Source: Bactrocera neohumeralis (lineage: Eukaryota > Arthropoda > Insecta > Diptera > Tephritidae). Taken from it: 64,000 bases of DNA. This document shows, in pieces, positions 22,247-35,726 of this stretch. The position numbers were made by a program, and so were the translations under genes. The stretch lies in assembly GCF_024586455.1 (NCBI RefSeq), contig NC_065923.1:39480370-39544369 (forward strand). The letters run 5' to 3'. The notes under the pieces were generated by a model. That model was not told the DNA's origin. It saw only the letters and a program-made list of their open reading frames with translations, and made no database searches. The first letter of the stretch is position 1. Every line of letters begins with the position of its first letter.

Positions 22247-22962
22247 CGGGGCATCTCGACAGGATAAAATCTATGTCTTACTAGTTGTCAAATCTATTGC
22301 TATTGCCATTGCCAAATCTGTATGTGGGCATTTGTTATCATAACATAATCATTTGCGCAAAGGTGTAGGGGAAGTAGGTTCGAGCTGATGTAGCGCATGC
22401 TTTGAGATCTTGAAAAATTTATTTTATCATTTGCGAAATGCCGTCGGATAGGTAGCTGATGTAGCGCAAGTTTTGAGCTCCTGAACTCCTTAAATTTTTT
22501 ATGTGGAAAACAAAAAAAGGATAAAGATCCTTTTTTTTACAAATGCATTTCTGGGAAAAATAAGAATTCATATTTTTGGACTACTATATAATAATTGTGG
22601 CATAAATTTTATATACCAATTAAAATAATAAATTTAAAATGAGCAATGATATTTTGATTTTTGCTAGTATAAGTTTGTTAAATTTAAGATTTCGCTTATT
22701 CCCAACCCAATTTGCATAATTTTTCTGTAAATTAACAATATTAAACTAAATATTAATTTTTTGAAAATATGTTGCATCTTCTTTCATAGAAATGAAAACT
22801 GCGCTGTCAAACTGCTGAAGTGACATCTTATAGCTTACGATATATGGCATACTAATTACTTTGCCATATATTGTAAACTATAAGCAATGTGGAGTCTCCA
22901 CAGGCAATAGGCACGGCAATACAGTTAGTAAGACATATATTTTATCCTGTCGAGATGCCCCG
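22247..22962. mobile_element. Non-autonomous DNA transposon (MITE, 716 bp) flanked by TAA
   Basis: The ends CGGGGCATCTCGACAGGATA (22247 onward) and their complement (to 22962) form a terminal inverted repeat that continues imperfectly for about 60 bases. The element is flanked on both sides by TAA (22244-22246, 22963-22965), a three-base duplication as made by PIF/Harbinger elements. Inside are a direct repeat of AGCTGATGTAGCGCA (near 22384 and 22452) and a 57-base hairpin (22829-22885). There is no transposase. Confidence 0.8.
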
Positions 22963-22989
22963 TAAGATACAAACGTGTTTTTAGTGAAG

Positions 22990-23215
22990 ATTTGTGGTGA
23001 ACCAGCCGTAATTTGTTTTCATGTTTGGTTGGCATAACATTTGCCACGCTTGTGAAATCTTGCTTCAAAGACACGAAAAAAATCAGTTTTACATCAACTT
23101 GTCACTGGCGATGAAAAATAAATTTATTTTATGAATCCTGAACGGAGAAAATCATGGGTTAATCCGTAAAATCATCAATGGGTCACGCATTGACTGAGCA
23201 GCACTTCGATTCCTA
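22990..23215 (+). pseudogene. Mariner transposase fragment
   Basis: Plus strand. CEILLQRHEKNQF reads in one frame, and after a one-base shift LHQLVTGDEK*IYFMNPERR and KSWVNP*NHQW follow. This is the block around the first catalytic Asp of mariner transposases (VTGDEKWIY), here with the Trp codon turned to a stop. The N-terminal helix-turn-helix and the other two catalytic residues are absent. It lies directly beside the 22247-22962 MITE. Confidence 0.8.
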
Positions 23216-23219
23216 CACA

Positions 23220-24880
23220 AAAGTCGAAAATGGGTGTATATTTGGTTTGTTTAAAAAAAAAGACGAACAGTTCTATTGGCATGGCATCCACATATCCAGA
23301 GATTCAGTCAAAATATGTAAAAAGCAATGGCCAATTCAAAATTCAATAAAAACTTATTTTGTACCTGTACCTGGAATAGCTACAGTCGACCGCCATCATA
23401 ATTACATTATTTATAATAACAAATTTAAATTATATGCATACATACGCTCGTTTAAAAAGGTGCAGTTTTCTGTCAACGGCAAACATAATTAGCTTTTGAT
23501 GTATTCTTATTTTACTATGCTATACGAGCTAATATAATTATCTTAGTATATCATTACAGCCTACGGGATCGGTTTACATATTACAAGATAAGAGTACATA
23601 CAACAACGGAGAGAAAGAGTTCAGTTTAAAGAAAGTCTTGAAAGGAAAAATTCTATTTTAGCAAATGAGCAAAAACAAATTCCCTATATTGTCAAAAATG
23701 TGCTCAATAATGAACAAAATGCCTAAATAAAATTACTCAATCCATATATAAGAAATAAATTCGCAAAAAATGCTGTTTTTTACTTTAAAAACCTTACCTC
23801 CCTAAATGTTCATACAATTTAATTACTTTAATTTAAAGTTCCCTCAACGTTCTAAACATTTAAGAAAAATTTAAGTAAAACATTTTTTTTTACAAAATAC
23901 ACTTCTTCACTCAATGCACTTGTTAAAAATTAACTTAATCCTAATACTAATGTCTAGTATATTTCCGTTAACTGATTTTCGTTGCGAAAAAATATTGTTT
24001 CACACACACACAACACAAACACAAATATATCAAGAAACATGCTCTTGCGATCTTCTTGAATTGCCATCCTTGGCGTATACGTAATATTTTATTAAATCAA
24101 CAAGAACCTTGCCCAAGAAGATCACTTAAATTACAGGTTTGTACCATATTGCACGCTTTTAACTACAAATCCTTTTATTTTAAGATTGCATTTCATAGCT
24201 CGAGTTTTACATCAACACTACTCACCTTTTAAGAAATATCAACCTGAAAACTTAAACGCAAACTTAATTTATTCAATAAAATTTCGCTAATATTTAAAAG
24301 AAATAACTTTACGTTTATAAAAGACCACAATGGATGTAATTTACTTATTGAATCAGTTACTTACCGATTTCTATTACTACCGAAGTACATTTTACGTCGG
24401 AAAGATAATAACAAACGCCCGTTGACGGTCATATTAGAGTAATTAGGCAAATATACTCACTTTATGACCGCTTTATTTCGGTGATTGCGTTATTGTCATT
24501 TTAGCCAATTCGCGGAACCTATTAACTTTCACCTTATTAGTTGAAGCTTTTCATTTCTATTCTCCTGTTTGCTATGATATTACAAATTAGGTTAGTTCAC
24601 AATTTTAACGAGTTAAAAGACACTGGAACCTAGCTAAATGCCTTCGAAATAGTCGCTCGTAATCTGTAGACAACAATATAAGTTGAAGGAATGAGAAAAT
24701 TTTCTTTATTCAATAATTTAACATGAGCTGCTACTACTTGAACAAAATTAACTTTCTGAAACTGCACGTAAAGCAACTAAACCTGTGCTTGCCTCTATTT
24801 GAGTAAACGTATTATGTAAATAATTGTACCACTGAAGACTGGCGAGGTCCGGATCCATTTGATCTAGATCATATTAATGT
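23220..24880. other. Non-coding AT-rich DNA
   Basis: The open frame 23178-23492 begins within the mariner fragment and runs on into unrelated sequence, so I do not treat it as a gene. Nothing else is recognised. Confidence 0.35.
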
Positions 24881-24887
24881 ATTGAGA

Positions 24888-25400
24888 AAGCATTAGCTTC
24901 GGCTGCACCGAAGCTTTAATAACCTTAAGAGGGGAATTTCTTATAGTATATAGATAGGGTAAAAAAAAATGTTTGTCATAGTTTATATGACAGCTATCTG
25001 TTATATTAGTTCCCTTTAAACAATTTTTTTGGAGAAATTACCGTTGGCTTAAACAAATTTCAGAAAGATATCTCGTCAAATAAAAAATGTTGCGTGATGA
25101 TCCAAGACTTTTATTTGATTGTTCAGTTATATGCTATAGTGTTTTGGTATCAGTGATTCCGCTTAGCTGTTTTTTGGAGACGACAACGTGTGCAAATTTT
25201 CTGACCAAATTTTCAAAAAATTGATATTAGCACACTTACCACACAGACTGACAGACGAACACACAGACGGGCATGGCTAAATTGATTCAGCTCATCATGA
25301 CAATCATTTCTATATGTATTTTAAAGGGTCGCCAATGATTTCTTCTGGTCGTAACTAACTTCGTGACAAACTTAATATACACTGTTTAGGGTATATAAAC
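24888..25400 (-). repeat. Dispersed repeat family A, near-complete reverse copy
   Basis: It starts with AGCTTCGGCTGCACCGAAGC, the complement of the family 3' end, and finishes with ACTAACTTCGTGACAAACTT followed by AATATACACTGTTTAGGGTATAT, the complement of the family 5' end. Length matches the unit at 58940-59460. Confidence 0.75.
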
Positions 25401-27640
25401 GGATATAAATCTTTAAAAAGGACGAAAAGGGTAAAAATGGAGATAAAGTTTTACAAATTTAGCACTTTATATGCGATGAAAGAGAGTTTAAATGCAAGAA
25501 CTCTGATTTGTACGAACTGTTTGTTGACTTTGTGATTGTTTATTGGATTATAAAATATTTGTATTGGTTTTCTAACCAAAATAATTTCAAATTACAGTGC
25601 GAGGTCGATATTTAAAACGGGGTTTTGCGTGTATGTAAAGCTTAGTGTGCGATGCATTATATACAAATTTACTATAAAAAGTTGTTAGTTAGTTGAATAT
25701 AAATTGCGCTCAATTGCCAATGACGTAGTACATATATACAAATTACAATTATTACATTTGCACTTCTTCTGTCACATATGTTATGAATATGCAAAGCATG
25801 AAATTGAGTACTGTGAGAGGCTTAAGGCAACGAGAAAATAGTTGTGATGAAATAATACATTATATAAAAGATAGATATATAGAATATATATAAGTATATA
25901 TAGGGTTGATTTACAGGAACCCAAAAAATAAGCTGGAAAACGAATCACTCTGAAGAACTTTGTCTATGGGTCTAAAACCGATTTCGAGGCAGTGAATTTT
26001 AAGGCGACGTTTATCTCTTAGGGATAATAAAATTTTTTTATCAGTTTCTGAGATATCCGAATGAAATTTAATATACAACTGGATTTCTATAATCTATTGA
26101 TCATTTGTCGGAATCGGTCAGATCGAACAACTAGAACATGTATTTTGCTTTTAATTAAAAAACTAAGAGCTTGTAATTTTGTAGAATATGTATATGTACG
26201 TATATTGGCACGTATTTTAAAATGACAATGAAAATAAAACAAATCGGACAACTATAACATATGTTAGATGAAGAAATTAAAGTAATGCCAATGAATTATC
26301 CATACACCTCACGTACTTCCTCAATCTACCCGCAGGCAATATGTAAATCCACCACAGACTAGTTGATGCAACTGGTAGTCAAATGCTTACACAAGCAGCT
26401 GTTCTTTTGTTTGAGTAATTTATCACTTCAGCTCCCATTTTTTCACTTTCGCTTTGGCTTTGCGAAATCATTTCCGTCACGTGTCGCTGCTATTTCTGTT
26501 CACAGTTGGCCATTTTGTCGCACCTAGCACTGTGACAGGGAAAATACAAATTACATTTATTCGCCACTCTTAAAGCGGAGTATTTAGCTTGCCTTATGCC
26601 TATACAAGTTATAACTTAATATATGAATATATTTTAGAAATAGTACGCGTATGACTTGATACTCTGTGAAGGCTGGTATTGCAATTGAGCGAAATCGGGC
26701 CATTGCGAAGCCCAAGAATTGCCGTTGAGGGAAAAATTTTCAAATGTTATAATTAGACCATAAAGTAAGAAAAAACGGTATTGATCCCCAATTTTAATAA
26801 CATAATGATATCCGGTACTCTAATAGATCATCTCAATATCAATGTTCGCTCTTTTGGTGGAGTTTGGAGCCAGTGTATGTAACAATAAAACTAAATGAGG
26901 CTATGTATAATATGTATGATGGGTATAATTTTAATTCATTCAGTACACCTATTGAGTCGGTTAAAAATTCACATCGTCTATGTAGGTAAGATCAGATAAA
27001 GGGCATAAGAATAAAGGCGAATCTAATAAGCATATTATATCTAAATACTGCAATACTGAAATTACAGAAATTTTAGTTTCATTCATTAAGTTAGTGGCTA
27101 GAAATTTTAATATGTGTCCATCAAAAGCTTACACTCTATTGAAGCTGCCTTTATTTGGTTTTTGTCGATTAATGGTTTCAAGTTTTGAAGACTAAATTAA
27201 CTAATTAATAAGTTAGCGAATTAATAACATTTCTGAAAAAATTACATATATAATTCTGTGCATTTTTAGTTAAATTTAAGTCGAAACTTTATATCCGTGC
27301 ATTACTCTCACGTAGTCAAAAGTTATTACAGTAAACTATGCTAACGTTATTAAATAATTACAAGTTCTAAATTAAATAGGACAAAAAAGTAGAAATGTGA
27401 TTAAAACACAGAGCAAATAATTACGTGGGTTTGTCTATGTTAATGCAGTTTATTTAGATACAAAAAATATCATTATGCAAACGTTCGCCTGTTTTTGTTG
27501 CATTTATGTTCAAATATATATGTATGTCATTAAATAATAAATAAGTGTTTACGAAGGAACCAGCATAACAATTATTGTGTACAAAAGGAGCATATAGAAA
27601 TAATTTTCATAATTAAAAAAATTAGTTAAAATTACATTTA
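25401..27640. other. Non-coding DNA with family A-like traces
   Basis: Near 26090-26270, ATTTGTCGGAATCGGTCAGA and two CGGACAACTATAACAT-like words resemble parts of dispersed repeat family A. No gene is supported. Confidence 0.35.
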
Positions 27641-27649
27641 GTAATACTC

Positions 27650-29180
27650 GTATATAGACTATAGAGACCTGCACTTGACCACCGTAGTGTAGTTTGCATA
27701 TTACCTTTAGCTATACTCGTATAAGCATGAGTATCGATGCGCTCCTCCTGCAAGGAAATTTGGATGCAGATTGCCACGCGCTCTAGAAGCAGATGCTCTG
27801 TTGCGAGGTCTATCATCTGTTTGAAGCTCTTGATATTTTACCCCACCGGTAGCAAGTATTTCGTGATCTCTTTCTCTCTTTCTGCACTTACTTATTACCA
27901 AAACAATTTCCTTATGCGTACGTGACTGGGAGTGGCTGCTGCAAGCAAGCTTATCAGCCATTTCATTCCTAATTATACCTTTGTGTCGTAGCGCCCAATT
28001 TAAGTGGACTCGGTTAAAGCTATATAAGTGGTTAAGACGTTCTACAATTGTAACAATTGACTTAATTTGATAGAACGTTGAGTGCCACTTGACTATCGCT
28101 GAATATCAAAACGCTCATTCTGGTAGTTTGTTGGTTGACCATATCACACTTATTATATCTATTGCAAAAACTTCTGTGTGAAAAATTCTCGGAAAACTGA
28201 CCATGGGCACTGAGACCTTGGTGCCTGCAATGCCTAAATCAATGCCTCTGTGATTTTCGATCCCTCTGTGTACTAGTGAATAGTATTTTCTCTGAGTAAT
28301 AAGTAAAGTATGTAGTCGGTTCATCTTATTTTACAAATCTGGATGATTCAAAATTTCGTAGGAAAATTTTTCCTTTTGGTAATGCTGTCCATTGGGAAGA
28401 GGGCTAGTGGGATTTGCTTAACAAATGCCGTTAGGTGCAGAGTGATTTCTTTAGAAGTTTGATCGATCACAATGTAGAGCGGTGAGAGTTCTATAACAAC
28501 TCCTAGCGATACTGTCAGGCACGTATACATTGCGCCAATGGCATATACACGTCATACTCTGAATTTCGAACTTAATTCACTATTTATTATATTTTCCATA
28601 ACTTTAAGCAAGAAGGGTCAGATACTAATTAGCTTAACTGAATTTGCCATCCTACCCGACTCGAAAATTTTCGGCAGCTATCTCTCATCAGTCCAAAAAT
28701 ATGGGATACTAGTAAGTCCCCTCCCTGTTGAAGAAATGCATAGGAAATACCATCCATTCCAGGCGCATTGTGTTTATTGAAAGTATCCCGCGCGCATCGG
28801 ATTAAGTTAGTAGTGAATCAGTTTTTTGCAACAACCCAATTCGAGTGGGTTACCATATGCGTAGCCACTGGTGGAGTATGGTCGAGAAAGTATCCCAGTT
28901 AGTATTCCTAGGGATAGAGAATTTACAGTGCAAGCCTAATGATCTTGTAATCTGATAAATAGGGCATTCTTGATACCATCCACTGTGAGATCAGTTCTTT
29001 CACAAGTTCGTTACTTAGGGTAATTCGAAGATCCTTCTTTCTCGTGGTCATTACGAAATATGAGGTATACCATATCGTTTTCTACACTTAGTTTGCTACT
29101 CAAAAGAAACCCGAAAGGAGACTGCATTATAATTAGTGTTGCCCTATTCCGTATGGTGGTCATGATTCCCTTCCAGCAGT
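27650..29180 (-). pseudogene. Non-LTR retrotransposon ORF2 relic (reverse transcriptase and RNase H)
   Basis: Minus strand. Near 29000-28860, RNTNWDTFSTILHQWLR resembles the linker before the reverse transcriptase. NAPGMDGISYAFLQQGGDLL (around 28770-28710) is the conserved start of the polymerase domain, and after a frameshift LPKIFESGRMANSVKLISI*PFLLKVME gives the next polymerase block. The catalytic YADD region is missing. An RNase H domain follows: KVSVPMVSFPRIFHTEVFAI (28219 onward) and NEMADKLACSSHSQSR (to about 27925), which ends the domain. RNase H at the C-terminus points to the I/LOA/R1 group of LINEs. There are stops and frameshifts throughout, so it is dead. Confidence 0.75.
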
Positions 29181-30270
29181 GTGATACTTATCCTCCAAGA
29201 CCAGTAGAATCATAATTAACTGTGCACATTTTCAAAATGACAGAAATAAATAACAATTTCATAAACAAGCATATGTATATGATTCTTAACTTTATCATGT
29301 CATCAACGATAACAAGACCACTTTTAAAAGATAGGCCTCTAAATTTATAGCCTTGCCAATAAATTAGGGAAATGCCCACGCCAAGTATATAAAATCATAA
29401 TATAGTGATGACAAGCGGCATAGAGTAAATGTTGCACAAAATAAGCCTTTTAAAACAATGAAATCGCTTCAAGCAATGGGAATAGTAAAATATTTTGGTA
29501 CTAGCTAAATATAGAGCATCCCTAATCAAAACTAATTATTTGACGGCAGATATTAGAAGAATTTAAAGTTACAAATGCACTTCAATAGGCCTTGGCTTGT
29601 ACTGTAATTATCAATTTCAAAGATTACGGAACAAACGCGAAAATGGCTTATTTCAAATCTAAAATTTGTATATGTAGACCTACTTCACAACTATTCATGA
29701 TAATTATTAAATCCTCTATTCCAACCAAAATGTTGAAATGTCGTATATCAACTAAATTATTATCATTTCATTTCATATTATATACACACATAGCCTTTCT
29801 ACTTAAAGTATATGAATAAATTGTATTTTTTTCAGACAACTTCAGTTTCAACAGGTGACTAAATACGTGACCGGTAATTTATGATTTTGTCTGCATTCGA
29901 AGATCCACTGCTATAGGACTTGAGAAGTTTCGGAGTTGTAAAAGTGCGTCGTCAGTAAAGCACTATTTTGGAAAACCTGAACCTGTCAATGGACATACAT
30001 ACTATATTTGAAGATTTTATTCAACAAAAATATTGTTCTCTGAAGTAAATAAAAAGTAAATAAGAAATGGGTGCAATTCTATATTCTTCAGCTTAGTTAT
30101 GATATAATTTTCTGAAAAATGAAGGAAATAAACAAGGAAGTGAATAAATATTGATTGTAGTGGTATAGTTTATGCATTTATTGCTGAAACATTTTGATCC
30201 AACGAAGTAACAGTGAGGGTTTGATTAAATATTAAAAGATCTATTATAGTACAAACCTTAGCTCCTAAGT
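29181..30270. other. Non-coding AT-rich DNA
   Basis: No gene, RNA or transposon end recognised. Confidence 0.35.
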
Positions 30271-30279
30271 TATAAATTT

Positions 30280-30815
30280 TTAGATAGACCAAGCGTTGGG
30301 CATCTCTCCGACGTTGGTGGCGAATTTTGCGAAAAGATTTGGTTGGGTGTGGCTTATAAGCCGGCAGCGTCATTCAGCCGTACTTGCTCCGTGATGATCG
30401 AGACCGGCACGTTACAGTAAGTATGAATCGCTACCGCCAATGATAACCAAATATTTTTGGCCCGAATTAAATGACATGGACTTGGACAATAAGTGGTTCC
30501 AACAAGATGGCGCCACAAGCCACACAGCGAATGTCATGATTTATTGAAAACCAAGTTTGGTGAACGTGTTATCTCACTCTATTTCCTGTAGGGCTGCGTC
30601 CAGTCTATGGTCTATGCCAACAAATCAGCGACAATTGGTGATCTTCGTACGAATATCGAATGTAAATTTGCAGCAATAACGTCCAATTTATGCTTGACAA
30701 CCGTTGATAATTGGATTCAGCGTTCTGCAAGTGTGCCTGTGGTGGTCATGCAAGAGAAACCGAGTTCCATACATAATGGCATCGAATGTACCAAGAACAA
30801 AAAATTTCATTGATA
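30280..30815 (+). pseudogene. Tc1/mariner-superfamily transposase fragment (DDE_3 type)
   Basis: Plus strand in three frames. LLRDDRDRHVTVSMNRYRQ (ending near 30442), then after a one-base loss MITKYFWPELNDMDLDNKW and FQQDGATSHTANVM, then after a further frameshift FGERVISLYFL*GCVQSMVY and ANKSATIGDLRTNIE to a stop at about 30812. QQDGAT holds the second catalytic Asp. The block between FGERVIS and GCVQS, where PPRSCDLTPLDF would carry the third acidic residue, is deleted. The N-terminal half is missing. It is inactive. Confidence 0.82.
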
Positions 30816-30819
30816 ATTC

Positions 30820-32600
30820 GTAACAGTGACATGCTTTTATTAGCACACATACTCGTGTGCGAATACTATAAGGAATAACTAAAGATGTATTACTTCACTT
30901 AACTTTCAGCGTGATGGTTATCTTTAAATGGCTAGTATGAAAAGGTATATGAATAACTTGAAGGAATTAATATAATAAATATGTGTATACAATATACATA
31001 CTTCCCATAATCACATAACGACAATTTCGCATTTCTGGTTGATTCTAATCGCGGGCGTCAATTAAATTCCTTTCTGTTGAGATGCACGTCTTCGTATTTA
31101 CATGTTTATAAGTGTGTGTTTTGATAAAGTGTTTGTAGTACTCGTAAGGATTAACAGATAATGTATCAACTACTTGAGTGGATTTACTTCATTAACGGAT
31201 TCCGAATATATTTGTACACAAGCTTCAGTCTTATGTTCATGTTTATATTCATTTATTTAGCAATCAGGGATTTAATAAGAAGAAATTACATAGCAATCAC
31301 ATTTGCATAATTGAAGCCATTTATACTTGAGTAAATGCTTTACTGCTTCTCTTTCGTCATTTATTTACGTTAGTTAAAGAAAGAGCAGGTTTGGTCCCGG
31401 CAATGGTAATTAACATGGGAGAAATAGAAATGGCAGAGGCTTTTTATGAATTCTAGTTTCTTGCGAATGGCACACAGCCTTAATCCATTATACACACATG
31501 TAATGGAAATTTAACTATGGAAGTTTCACAACTGAAATCAATGTAATTATATTCAAAAACTAAGGAAAGGCTAACGCAATCGAACTTTTTTCACTCTCTC
31601 TTCTCTATATTTTCAAAGTCAAAAGTCCGTTACATATCTTCAAATGTTGTCTCTACATTAACAAATGGAAATATTAATATACCGAACTTATTATATCCTC
31701 ACAATTTTCAGCGAACATGTAATATTATATTTTCAGGTGTTGGAAAAGCTGTTAAGGATTATTAGGTATATGTGGGCTTGGAAAGTATTGAACGCACGCT
31801 ATTCATGCACGATAATCAATCATAGGTACTGAGTTCTAAACTTTCGTGGTCCGATTTAAACTAATTGTATACTTGAGAGGACACAATTCAGACGTAATTT
31901 TTTTTTATTTTATTCTGAGATCAGCACTGGTGCTTGAATTATATACTGTGAAATTGTGTTATCTGGAAAGCTAGGCGTAGTTGCAGTTTGATTGCACCCA
32001 TTTTCACAATATGACATAAGAGGAAAACTATAAACAAAACTTGTTTCAAATTGCTAGAGTGGTTAAAGAGATATAGGATTTCACTTAAAAATGAGCGACG
32101 CCACGCCCTTTGCTCACATTTGTTAGCAGATCCTATGAAACCAGCAAGTTGAACCATGGCTGTGTAATTTAATGCACATATATACCATTATTTGATTAGC
32201 ATATAAACTTTCTATCGCAATCCAAACGGTAATTGCAAAATATTTCTAACTTCCAAAGTCACTGATCAACAAGCTAAGGCTAGGCATTTTAATTTATGCA
32301 TCAGTACTTTTTGTTATAAAAGCGATAATAAACAGACTTGCTAATAAATAAAAAATTCAAACTTTGGGTTGTTTTCATTAGAATATTATTTTCACTGCTA
32401 ATGGAGCGATATGTTTTGGAAGTGTGGTAAGTTTTTTCGGAATGGTGGATTAAAAATGCACCAGATTGTTTTCCTGTGTCTCACACCTTTTCGGAAAGCA
32501 TTATTAATGCCAATGAATTCAACGTTGACATTTATCGAACTTTTAGTCTTTTGAAAAAAATTAAATTGACTAAGAACCTAACATACAAATGATAAATTCG
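30820..32600. other. Non-coding AT-rich DNA
   Basis: No gene, RNA or transposon end recognised. Confidence 0.35.
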
Positions 32601-32627
32601 ATTATTGTAATTAACAACGTTGCTCAT

Positions 32628-33440
32628 ACGCACTGCCTATTAATAGCGACTCGTAATAATCCTAATCATTTAGTTGATCAATTATTATGATAACTTATAA
32701 GGATTTCATCTTAAATGAATAATACAAGATAAATTATTGATAAGCACAAAATCGCTTTTCAAACATAGCCACAAAACTAAATATCTTGTGACAACAAGGT
32801 TCAGTGGAAGCAACTGCTTCGTATTAAAGAAAGAAAAAGTATAGTAAGCCATACAAAATCACTTTTTATTTTTTATATTTTGTTATGACAGCAAAAAGTT
32901 AATGGGAGGCTTAGTTCGTTACAAACTCATCACTACCTAAGTACGTCTGAAGGGGATGTTTTCAACAAGGAGTCACAAATAACAGCTTGCTGCGACATAA
33001 GCTAAAGTCAAAATTGCTCTTTGTGTGTGTTTCTATTTGGTTCATCTATTTTGTTGGGCAATGAAAATCGAGATAATTAAAAAATGCCTTACATTATTTG
33101 TTATTAAATTTTTTTTGAAATCGATGTCAACCTGATCAAGTTCATCTATTATATACATGTGTGCCCCTGAACAGCCATAGAAGTGCGGGTAATGATCACA
33201 GCAAATGTCATTCTTTCAACGAATATGTTGAAAAAATACAATATGTATATATTTTCAGACTTATTTTCTTCACAGCTTTATTAAACTTGAAAAGTTTTTA
33301 TTTTCCAACTTTCTGTAATTACTCCAACTGATGTGAGGGTACAGAGCCAACTCACGTAACGCTTATGGAAAAGGCCGCACACGCTTTTACCAAATGATAA
33401 ACATTGACAGTTGACATATTAAGTTGTGAGTTTAAGACAA
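32628..33440. repeat. Diverged direct duplication, copy 1
   Basis: Shares an ordered series of words with 35727-36690: GTTGCTCATACGCACTG (exact), TTTGTTATGACAG, GTTTTCAACAAGGAGTCACA, AAGCTAAAG and ATCGATGTCAACCTGATC-like. Near 33400 the minus strand reads VNVYHLVKACAAFSIS, which matches VNVYHLIQLRAAFFLY of the other copy. Between the words the copies are heavily diverged. The nature of the unit is unknown. Confidence 0.55.
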
Positions 33441-33489
33441 CTGCCAAGGTAAGTCTTAGTAAAGACCAGTGAAAACAGAATCGACAGCA

Positions 33490-34420
33490 CGAAAAGGAGC
33501 TGCCTTTATGCCGCGATGTTTGGATTTGATATCCCCGCAAAACTAAAACGGCTCTGTAAACTGACGTTGAGCAACACCAAAAGCTCCGTCAGGATCGGGA
33601 AGGACCTCTCCGAGCCTTTCGATACCAAACGAGGTTTCAGACAAGGCGACTCCCTATCGTGCGCCTTCTTCAACCTGCTTTTTAAGAAAATAATTCGAGC
33701 TGCAGAACTAAACAGAGAAGGTACTATCTTCTATAAGAGTGTACAGCTGCTGGCGTATGCCGATGATATTGATATCATTGGCCTCAACACTCGCGCCGTT
33801 AGTTCTGCTTTCTTCAGAATGGATAAGGCAGTGAAGCAAATGGGTCTGATGGTGGACGAGGGCAAAGACGAAATATCTCCTGTCATCAAACAAACAGTCG
33901 TCGCACTCGCGACTAGGCTCCCACGTCACTGTTGACAGTCATAACTTTGAAGTTCTAGATAACTTCGTCTATCTTGGAACCAGCATTAACACCAACAACA
34001 ACGTCAGCCTCGAAATTCAACGCAGAATATATCTTGCCAACAGGTGCTACTTCGGACTAAGTAGACAATTGTGTGTTGGTCACAGCGAATATCGCGTTCA
34101 ATGGAACGATGAGCTATATGAGATATACGACGACATAGACATATTTCAGCGAATTATTAGACAGCGGCTACGCTGGGTCATGTCGTTCAAATGGATGAAA
34201 ATACTCCAGCACTGAAAGTATTCGACGCAGTGCTCGCCGGGAAAAGCAGAGGAAGAAGAAAACCTCCACTCAGTTGGAATGTCCAAGTGGAGAAGGACCT
34301 GGCTTCGCTTAGAATCTCCAATTGGCGCCACATTGTGGAAAGAAGAAACGATTGGCGCGTTGTTGTTAACTCGGCTATAACTGCGTAAGCGGTGTCTGCG
34401 CCAGTAAAGAAGAATAAATA
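33490..34420 (+). pseudogene. Non-LTR retrotransposon reverse transcriptase fragment, 3' end preserved
   Basis: Plus strand. One frame (33516-33935) contains RGFRQGDSLSCAFFNLLF and the polymerase active site LLAYADDIDIIGLNTRA (YADD at 33756-33767), then MGLMVDEGK. A frameshift follows, and FEVLDNFVYLGTSINTNNNV and RCYFGLSRQL continue in another frame. About 60 residues are then missing before EYRVQWNDELYEIYDDIDIF and QRLRWV, and the tail PPLSWNVQVEKDLASLRISN plus RRNDWRVVVNSAITA ends at a stop near 34388. It lacks the endonuclease and the 5' part of the polymerase. The fragments at 43096-43660 and 46500-46780 are of the same family. Confidence 0.87.
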
Positions 34421-35720
34421 TTGTTATACGATTTTATTTGAAATTTTCTCCGAAAACATTTTTCGCTTTTTATGTGGTTTTGAAGAAAGCATTGCTATTT
34501 TTGTTAGCAGATGATGCTTACATATGTCGTGTATGTCCTTAACATTTACACGCATGTTACCACTTTTATTGAAATCACTCCCAGCGCTTGGCATTTGTGT
34601 TGAGTTCCATTTCCTTCATTACAATATTTCGTAGGCACCTGTCGATATGTCGTGGCAATAACATTTGCTAATACTATTTCAACATTTACATCTCTTCCAA
34701 ACCTATTCGAATGATTTTGGTGGATATTTTGTGTATGCAACGCGTTCTTGCTCGAGTCGTTCCGATTAAACTGAATTATTTTTTTCAAAAAAAGTGCCGT
34801 AAACAAGTCATAAGATAAAACAAACTCTTTTTTCACTTAAGCATGAGATCACATCAGTTTTGAGCATTAAGGGCTTAACGCAGTTTACCTATGTAGCATG
34901 AAAATTCACTTGACGCGTGCTTAAATACATACACGTACTTAATATCGAATATCTTGTATCATAATTATTTTATTAAATATTTACCATTTGAAACCGTAGA
35001 TGTCAAAGTACCAAAATTTACCCTTATCTCCATGAGGACAGTTTGTTGTAGGTGTTTGTGTTCTGTCTACAGCTCTATCATATATATATGACTGGCCTAT
35101 TACTTTTCTGCCTGAATGCAAATTGCAAATATCAACATCATAAGTCATAAGTCTACAGGTCAAGATAAGCAAATACATCTATTCATAAGTAGGTAATTTT
35201 GACGTTACTAAGTAAGTAAATACGTACATAAATATGTATAGTATATCTGCGTTGAAATCGTATAATAGCAATGCGAAACGGACTGGCAAATAAAGAAATT
35301 TTATGAATAATAATGGTGATTCGAAGTTCTAGTACTACAGCAACAGGTAATATATAATGAGGGTTTTCACAAGTATCATAAAGTTACAAGTAAATGTGTA
35401 AACTCATTTTTGTATGAAATTTTCTGTAAAAAATTTCTTAACCTTCATTTGTTTTTACAATCGATAGTACCGATACATTTCTAAAATCTTGATTTTTTGC
35501 TTTACGACGGGTTGTAGAGTACCCCAAATATATTTCAACAATAACAATTTGTTCTTTGATTTGGGAGTTTTGGATTTCTCATAAAAACATTAATTTTTTG
35601 TTAAGAGGGTGATTTATATTGGAAGTCATCTAAACGGATTTGAAGCCATCGGCCCTTCTGGAAGCATTATAAGATATAAAATCAATATTTATTAGCCTCA
35701 ATGAATTAAATTTGATGACC
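34421..35720. other. Non-coding AT-rich DNA
   Basis: Only short frames without recognisable features, for example 34546-34836 on the minus strand. Confidence 0.35.
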
Positions 35721-35726
35721 TAGATA

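Noticed and set aside
26440..26550. CACGTG-containing stretch as a possible enhancer
   Set aside because: A single E-box-like hexamer without a nearby gene is not evidence of regulation.
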